Of a stretch of DNA of 64,000 bases, positions 58,411 through 64,000 are shown in pieces; within the stretch, counting starts at the first letter, position 1, and every line of letters begins with the position of its first letter. The stretch is from Gonatopus flavifemur (lineage: Eukaryota; Arthropoda; Insecta; Hymenoptera; Dryinidae): NCBI GenBank assembly GCA_018340375.1, contig JAFFJZ010000004.1, positions 29,610,001 to 29,674,000 of the forward strand, written 5' to 3'. The position numbers were made by a program, and so were the translations under genes. Below the pieces are notes generated by a model that searched no databases, was not told the DNA's origin, and worked only from the letters and a program-made list of their open reading frames with translations.

Positions 58411-58671
58411 AGCTTTGGCTCACTACAACACCCAATCTCCGCTATTTCAATATTCTGCCAATATTATTATTATAATGAACGGAGTTCACGCGAGTCATGT
58501 AAACCAATGTCTGGTTGTTTGTATATATGTATATATTCTAAGAGCCAGCAATCTCGATGCACGCTCGTTAGACGTATTCAAATTTTCTCGTACATTTATC
58601 AGACACACACAGAGGTTTGGGTATTCTTAGAGTGTAGTTCTACGTAAAATCGTCGATTTGAATTCCCAAAT
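58411..58671. promoter_or_regulatory. Possible promoter region before the 58672 exon
   Basis: Contains TATATATGTATATATT near 58521, an AT-rich run that could act as a TATA region about 140 bases upstream of the ATG. Weak evidence; listed because it precedes a possible first exon. Confidence 0.2.
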
Positions 58672-58759
58672 ATGTCTTATAATAGAGTGAAAAAATATCG
58701 TGAACTCCAAAAAGTTTCAGTCGATGATACAGATTCTGACAATGAAGAAAGTAACCAAG
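58672..58759 (+). CDS. Possible first coding exon of an unidentified gene
   Basis: ATG opens 29 codons (MSYNRVKKYRELQKVSVDDT, then an acidic DSDNEESNQ) and the frame runs into a GGTTAGTAT donor at 58760. A basic stretch followed by an acidic Asp/Glu/Ser stretch is typical of the cytosolic N-terminus of nuclear or membrane proteins. No later exon was recognised in the remaining 5 kb, so the gene body would lie beyond 64000. It stands between two blocks of the same repeat family. I cannot name the gene. Confidence 0.35.
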
Positions 58760-59187
58760 GTTAGTATATGATATAATCATCATTTATGGTATTTTTACAC
58801 CATTCAAACTACCTACAACCCTAACAGATCCCCAATAGTTTTCTGCTTGAAATTTTCAATAAGAACGCAAAAAGTACAGGAGTTTTCAAGGAGCTCATAA
58901 TGAATACAATATATTTATGAAGAACTCTTTTAGAATTTTTGTGCTATTTGGGAAACTATTTTGAAAAGGAATGATTGTCAGTAAGTGTTTTCAACCAGTA
59001 ATTCACTATTGAACCGATACCGATACCGATTGTACTTAAATAGCACAAGCACTTTTCAAAAATTCCAAGCTTGTGCAAACTTGTTTCAAGCAATCTAAGC
59101 ATGTGATTACGCATAGAATGTGCAAATAATCTACACGGTAAACAATGTTCCAAAATCACTCCCGATTATGTCAATTCATTATGACAA
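58760..59187. other. No feature seen
   Basis: AT-rich, non-coding sequence between the possible exon and the next repeat block. Confidence 0.45.
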
Positions 59188-59820
59188 ATGGCGTGGTACT
59201 GGCGAGGTTGTATTTGCCAAAGTTCGGCAAAAACAACTGTGCCTGTTCAGAATCATTACCGTTTTTCAACTGTCGCCGAACATTCGCAAAATTTCAGACG
59301 GTATTGGCTCGCGTGGACAGACGGTATAGGGTCAGTATCGAATGAATACTGTCTGGCCAATACCCAGGATTTCGAGAAACGGTACCGCGCCAGTATTCAG
59401 CCAGAGTCAGTATTATCATTCCATATGTACAACAGACGGCAATATGCCAGTAATGATATGACTCTGGCTGACTACAAAATCGATAGTCGATTGATGTTGC
59501 AATTATGATCTTGGCAACTCGGCTATTGTAGTCAGCCGGAGTTGCGCCAGTATTGAGCCAGAGTTGGTATTATGATTCAATATGTTCGACAGACGACATG
59601 GTACCAGTATTGGTGGGACTCTGGTTGACTACGGAATCGGTAGTCGATTGACATTAAAATCACGATCTTGGCAACCTGATTTTTGTAGTGAGCCGGAGTC
59701 GCACCAGTATCAAGACAGAGTTGATATGATCATTCAATACGTTCGATAGAGAACAATGAACCAGTATTGGTAGAATCTTGTTTCACTACGGAGTCTATGG
59801 TAAATTGCGTGACTTCAAGG
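59188..59820. repeat. CCAGTATTGG-type repeat block, copy 2, with ~161-bp tandem units
   Basis: The left part matches 57700 onward. From about 59380, three units follow at 160-165 bp spacing, each with GCGCCAGTATT-AG-CAGAG, a GGTA-CAGTATTGGT phrase, CGGTAGTCGATTGA and GATCTTGGCAAC. CCAGTATTGG words run throughout. Confidence 0.78.
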
Positions 59821-59861
59821 GAATTGGTGCAATAAATGGGAATTTAAGTGGTCCGTTGTCA

Positions 59862-59940
59862 ACTCGGAGATTAGCTGATGTGATAGAGACTCTGTTTCTC
59901 ACTCGCAGGTCCCGGGTTCAATCTTTGCCCAGTGAACTTT
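59862..59940 (+). repeat. tRNA-derived SINE-like segment, copy 3 of 3
   Basis: Plus-strand A-box-like TTAGCTGATGTGATAGAGAC and B-box GGGTTCAATCT at tRNA spacing. About 85-90% identical by eye to the minus-strand copies at 4623 and 45345, including the flanking ACTTTC-TGAAA/AACTTTCC sequence. Confidence 0.72.
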
Positions 59941-59970
59941 CATGAAACCACTTCCAAAGCGTCTTTCTCA

Positions 59971-60221
59971 CACGGAAAGAAGAAAACAGCACTGGTTACT
60001 GTCCATAACAGCAATCAATTGAAAAACAAATGAAAACACGCTTGGATGATAGAGGTTAGCGCGATCACAGTGATGTGTACTGCAGTGAAATTCGTCAATG
60101 CTGCTTGGACATTAACGGTTACTGGGAGACGCAGTAATGAACGGCGTGAGTTTGATTTTTCATTTGTTTTCAATGAATTACTGTGATTCACAGTGACCAT
60201 TGCTGTTTTCTTTTTTCCGTG
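59971..60221. mobile_element. CAC-type MITE with TTACTG/CAGTGA words, CA flanks
   Basis: Begins CACGGAAAGAAGAAAACAGC and ends GCTGTTTTCTTTTTTCCGTG; CA on both sides. The body carries TTACTG, CAGTAAT and CACAGTGA in both orientations. Confidence 0.82.
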
Positions 60222-60407
60222 CAGATAACGGCGATGAGAAAAATAGATTCACAAAGTTTTTAAAGTTCAAATTCAATGTACTTTTTTTTTTACTCGAAAT
60301 ATAACTCCGGGGATCTCTAATTACCAGCACTGTGCCAGTACTGGGTCGGGTCTGAATTCCTACGCAGGATGTATTATTTTGACCCTCTACCTTTTCTCAT
60401 CCAGGTG

Positions 60408-61175
60408 TGGTAGAACAATTGGTTCTGTTGCCATGCCAGAGTTCCACCATAGTAGGCACACACCAAATATCGCTACCGACGTGGTGGTGAATGTTTTACT
60501 GGCCCTTATGTGAAAATGATGTTATCATTCCGCCTCCTTGCCAGTACCCTCCAAACCACTGGCCCCATAATGGTAGGGTTAGATTTGACAATACTGGCAA
60601 CTCTGGCAACAGTGCTCAGCCAGTGCAGAAACACATCTGTCTATCCACATAACACAAAGCTATGCCAGTGCGGGAATCATTCCGTGCCCAGTACTGGCCG
60701 AACAACTGATTCTGTTGCAATGCCAGAGTTCCACCATAGTAGGCACACATCAAATATCGCTACCTACACAGAAAGAATATTATATTAGAGATTACCATAT
60801 TTATATTGTACTTTTGGGATATATTTGATTATGTCGTTATGAACCACAAGTATATGATAGTTCACCATACTCTCTCGCGGAGAGAAGAATAAATATGTTG
60901 GAATTTGGAATAAATATGATTCTGAGCCTCATAATAAAGTATATCCCAAGAGTACCATACGAATATAGTAATCTTTAATATAAAACTTTTCTCCGTGTAC
61001 GTGGTGGTAAATGTTTTACTGGCCCTTATGTAAAATTATGTTATCATTCCGACTCCTTGCCAGTACCGTCCAAACCACTGGCCTCATAAGGGCAAGGCCG
61101 GATTTGCCAGTACTGGCAACTCTGGCAACAATACCGCGCCAGTAGCGGCCCGTGTGTACATTTCCACATGGGAGA
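60408..61175. repeat. Tandem duplication, ~300-bp unit, second unit interrupted by a MITE
   Basis: The unit running from ACAATTGGTTCTGTTGCCAT through GTTCCACCATAGTAGGCACA, ATATCGCTACC, CGTGGTGGT-AATGTTTTACT and CTCTGGCAACA occurs at about 60410-60700 and again from about 60706. The second copy is split by the MITE 60767-60997 exactly between CTACC and CGTGG. Confidence 0.85.
60767..60997. mobile_element. CAC-type MITE with AAATATG words, TA flanks, empty site available
   Basis: Begins CACAGAAAGAATATTATATT and ends ..TATAAAACTTTTCTCCGTG, TA on both sides. The uninterrupted first tandem unit at 60472-60485 (CGCTACCGACGTGG) serves as an empty site for comparison. Confidence 0.88.
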
Positions 61176-61181
61176 GTATAT

Positions 61182-62351
61182 GGGTCATTCCACGTGGTTT
61201 TTACACTCAAATTTTAGAATTCAATGGGATAATTTTTTTTCGATTCTTGGTCAAAAAATATTCGATACGTATTTTTTCTTTTCGTTTTTCAAAGCTTTTT
61301 TTCGAAAATATGATTTTTTTGAAAATCTAACGCACTTGAAATCTCCTAATTTTCGAGCACTCATTACTCGAAATCTGTTTGTTGTATCAAAAACTTTCAC
61401 AGACATGAAAGTTAGGATTTTTTCTCTAGTTTTCAGTTCTTTGAGTTCCATAATCAGTTTAATTAATGTTCATTAAGAATTTTCCAATTAAAGAACGAAA
61501 AGTGAAATTTCTCAATATAAGGTAGTTTTGATTTTGTTCATATTTTTACACATTGATCTGTGAACAATAACGAAAATTTAGCAATTTATTTTATGATGGC
61601 AAGTATTATAGTTCCCGAGTTATAAATTTTTTTGTGGCCGCGTTCGAGTCAGATACCACGCGCGCGGAGCGATACCGTGCACCGTGTGTCGTGTGCCGTG
61701 CCGTGAAGCATCACGTCTTCCATCCTTCTAATTTCAATTTGCATCAATAGAATCAATTGGTCAATGATCAAATCAGGGATGATCATCGAAAAATAAATCA
61801 TTTATATAGAAACATATTATTCATAAATAACTCGCCACAAACACAACTTCAGTATCATTTATTCGTGAAAAATAGTAGAATTAATAACGAAAATTGCACC
61901 ATATCTTTGAAAAGAATAGATTAAAGCTATTCAGCATCATAAAATAAATTGCTAAATTTTCGTTATTGTTCACAGATCAATGTGTAAAAATATGAACAAA
62001 ATCAAAACTACCTTATATTGAGAAATTTCACTTTTCGTTCTTTAATTGGAAAATTCTTAATGAACATTAATTAAACTGATTATGGAACTCAAAGAATTGA
62101 AAACTAGAGAAAAAATCCTAACTTTCATGTCTGTGAAAGTTTTTGATACAACAAACAGATTTCGAGTAATGAGTGCTCGAAAATTAGGAGATTTCAAGTG
62201 CGTTAGATTTTCAAAAAAATCATATTTTCGAAAAAAAGCTTTGAAAAACAAAAAGAAAAAATACGTATCGAATATTTTTTGACCAAGAATCGAAAAAAAA
62301 TTATCCCATTGAATTCTAAAATTTGAGTGTAAAAACCACGTGGAATGACCC
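61182..62351. mobile_element. 1.17-kb foldback element with two 417-bp near-identical arms
   Basis: Arms 61182-61598 and 61935-62351 are equal in length and differ at only a few positions. The outer ends are GGGTCATTCCACGTGG / CCACGTGGAATGACCC, with ATAT on both sides. The 336-bp loop has a GC-rich centre (ACGCGCGCGGAGCG, GTGCCGTGCCGTG) within AT-rich flanks. Each arm keeps a 66-codon ORF open (61451-61251 minus and 62282-62082 read from 62082 plus), starting MELKELKTREKILTFM and rich in Lys/Arg. With such similar arms the second open ORF is not independent evidence of coding. Confidence 0.92.
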
Positions 62352-62775
62352 ATATTCGTATTTGTAATTCGATTACATATGGGTGAAAAATGAATTTGTA
62401 ATATATGTAACATTCAACTGTCGAATACAAAATACATTTATAATTGTTACTCTGTAGATGTGTGAAATATCGAGTGAATTTGTATTCATCACTGTGCCAT
62501 CAGAATATCACTGAGTGAATTTGTATTCCGTACCCTTTACTGTAATCGATCCGAAAATTATTTGAGGCTGCCCATCCCTGATTTAAAACATCGATAAACC
62601 ATCAACAGAAGCATATTCCATTTTTGAATCGTATAAAAGTATCTAATCATTGTTAATACTAAAATTCATAATTTTTTATGCGGGGTAATGTGAGTTCGGG
62701 CATATAGCCTTTCGGGTTTCCTAAATTCGGCATGAGTTTTATGGCTTATGAAACTTGGGGCTCACGATACTCTAC
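62352..62775. other. No feature seen
   Basis: AT-rich sequence with some repeated GAATTTGTATTC words near 62470-62530; no gene. Confidence 0.45.
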
Positions 62776-62783
62776 CTTCCCAC

Positions 62784-62969
62784 CAGGGTTGGGTAGGTAT
62801 CAAATTGACGTATTAATACGTAGTGAATGTTACGTATTATACCGTATGACAAACCCCTCTTTCAGGGTCTTCTCACGTAATAAATGTAATTTATGTATTG
62901 ATACATACGTATCATACTCGCGTAATGAATGTTATTACCCCTCCAGTGACGTGTCATTACCCAACCCTG
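62784..62969. mobile_element. hAT-type MITE, CAGGGTTGGGTA ends, 8-bp duplication CTTCCCAC
   Basis: 186 bp, begins CAGGGTTGGGTAGG and ends TCATTACCCAACCCTG, with perfect flanking CTTCCCAC (62776-62783 and 62970-62977). The interior words (ACGTATTA, GTAATAAATGTA) match those of 17992-18460, so these two form one subfamily and 7543/44050 another. Confidence 0.94.
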
Positions 62970-62973
62970 CTTC

Positions 62974-63072
62974 CCACACAACACATGGGTTCAAAAAGAA
63001 TTCATAATGAATTCTTTGAACCCGAATTGAATTCTTCGTGAGCTCCTTCTGAACTTGTGTGCTGTATGGGTT
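62974..63072. repeat. CCCACACAACAC-type short repeat
   Basis: Starts CCCACACAACACATGGGTTC and ends near GTGTGCTGTATGGG, with GAATTC words between. Resembles 26936-27031 and the stretch from 57370. The preceding hAT MITE inserted at its left edge. Confidence 0.55.
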
Positions 63073-63654
63073 ATTATACATCGAATTATTTCTCATTTGT
63101 GCACTCAATTATTGATAAATATGAATGTATTATGGATACATGAAAATATGATTGTTATTCCTGAGAGAAATCATCAAATTGTATTGGAATAACTATATTT
63201 TTCTGTAACATTTTTTGCTTTATAAGAAATTATGGATTTCTAGGATTCACAAAGAAATTCCTGTAGAATTTCTTGATTCCAGGAGATCAAATAAAACTCT
63301 AGGAAATTTCCAGGTTTCTTAGATTTTCAAGGATTGTAGAAACTCTGTAACATTGCTCGAACAGGCTAGGGAATTCATTTATTTCATATTTTTCTAAAAT
63401 ACTAAAAACTTGAAAAAAGGAGAATGCTATTCCACATACAGTAACAGCAATCCATGGAAGAAGCGGTAATGGAAGTTATTGCAAACCAAACTACTGAATA
63501 ATATACTTTAATTGTTATGAGTATCTATGCGACACAGTGACATTGACAATTTTGCACTGACCTTCTTCATAAATCACTAGATAAGTAGATATTATTAAAA
63601 ATAGATAGTAACCAAGGGCATATTTGAGATTAGATTCTAAATATAAATACAGGT
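63073..63654. other. No gene seen
   Basis: AT-rich with many short GAAATTTC/GATTTCTAGG words near 63220-63330. No defined element ends. Confidence 0.4.
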
Positions 63655-63870
63655 TTTTCAGGATATACAGATGTTGGGAAACCAAATTATGAAAAAATTT
63701 TTGACATTTGAAGGCTATTACTTTAAGAATCTTCTTATAATCACCAGGAATCAGTACAAAAGCTGACATTTATGTTTGGAGTCTAATCCTGCTTGTGGAT
63801 TCTATTCTTATGAATTCAACACTTTTGGTTAACACGTAATTTATGAAAAATGTTAATACAAAATATCCAT
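63655..63870. repeat. Old interspersed repeat, relative at 43745-43965
   Basis: Same ordered phrases as 43745-43965, in the same orientation, about 70-75% identical by eye. Non-coding. Confidence 0.6.
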
Positions 63871-64000
63871 TGCTTGATTTGATTCTTCAGGCTCCTCAAA
63901 CACGATGTATGGATTCTATAAATAGAAGACATAGATGTTGACAATATGAATTAATATGAAAATTATTGAGGCTATAGAAAAATGTTTATGATTAGGTAGG

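Noticed and set aside
57541..59508. ORFs of 60-108 codons at 57.5-58.0 and 59.1-59.5 kb
   Set aside because: They follow the CCAGTACTGG repeat blocks and appear in both copies in different frames, as expected for repeats.
61251..62282. 66-codon ORF conserved in both arms of the 61182 foldback as evidence for a protein
   Set aside because: The arms are nearly identical, so conservation between them carries no independent information.

Overview
This window is a piece of an insect nuclear genome. It is AT-rich, its genes have short phase-matched introns, it has no bacterial gene structure, and it is crowded with non-autonomous DNA transposons. The insect order cannot be fixed from the sequence alone. 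The best guess from protein flavour is Hymenoptera, held loosely.

Three conserved genes can be read exon by exon. MED23 (Mediator tail subunit) is on the minus strand in 20 coding exons, 17398 down to 8397, about 1345 residues. DDX28 (mitochondrial DEAD-box helicase) is on the plus strand in 7 exons, 20404 to 41811, 552 residues, diverging head to head from MED23 across about 3 kb. It holds a 4.8 kb and a 10.5 kb intron, both packed with transposon relics. The last coding exon of COQ10 (coenzyme Q-binding START-type protein) is on the minus strand at 43543-43097; its 5' exon or exons were not found. Weaker candidates are an 88-codon ORF at 42444-42710, a possible first coding exon at 58672-58759 whose gene would continue to the right, and a 186-codon ORF at 53787-53227.

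The rest is mobile DNA. Coding relics are a LINE reverse transcriptase fragment (5087-5905), a decayed hAT in DDX28 intron 2 (23.9-25.4 kb), a hAT with recognisable ends (47109-49296) and an internally deleted mariner (51767-52682). There are many MITE and foldback elements. Several sets share termini and target-site duplications: seven copies with CAC..G..AAA ends flanked by a matching dinucleotide (TA in five); four with CAGGGTTGG ends and perfect 8-bp duplications; three with CAG(C/T)..TGCCAG-type ends; and a group with TAGGGGTGTGC-like ends and 8-bp duplications.

The most unusual pattern is that, within two of these sets, the ends are conserved while the body of each copy is built from its own short word repeated in both orientations (for example TTAACAC, AACCAATT, TACCATG, CGGGTACCCG, TCGAGTA, CGGATAT). 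Two empty/filled site comparisons inside the window and a 1.17 kb foldback with two nearly identical 417-bp arms are also notable.

The three recognised genes are ordinary nuclear housekeeping genes: MED23 in transcription, DDX28 in mitoribosome assembly and COQ10 in ubiquinone-dependent respiration. Nothing in the sequence shows that they are co-regulated.
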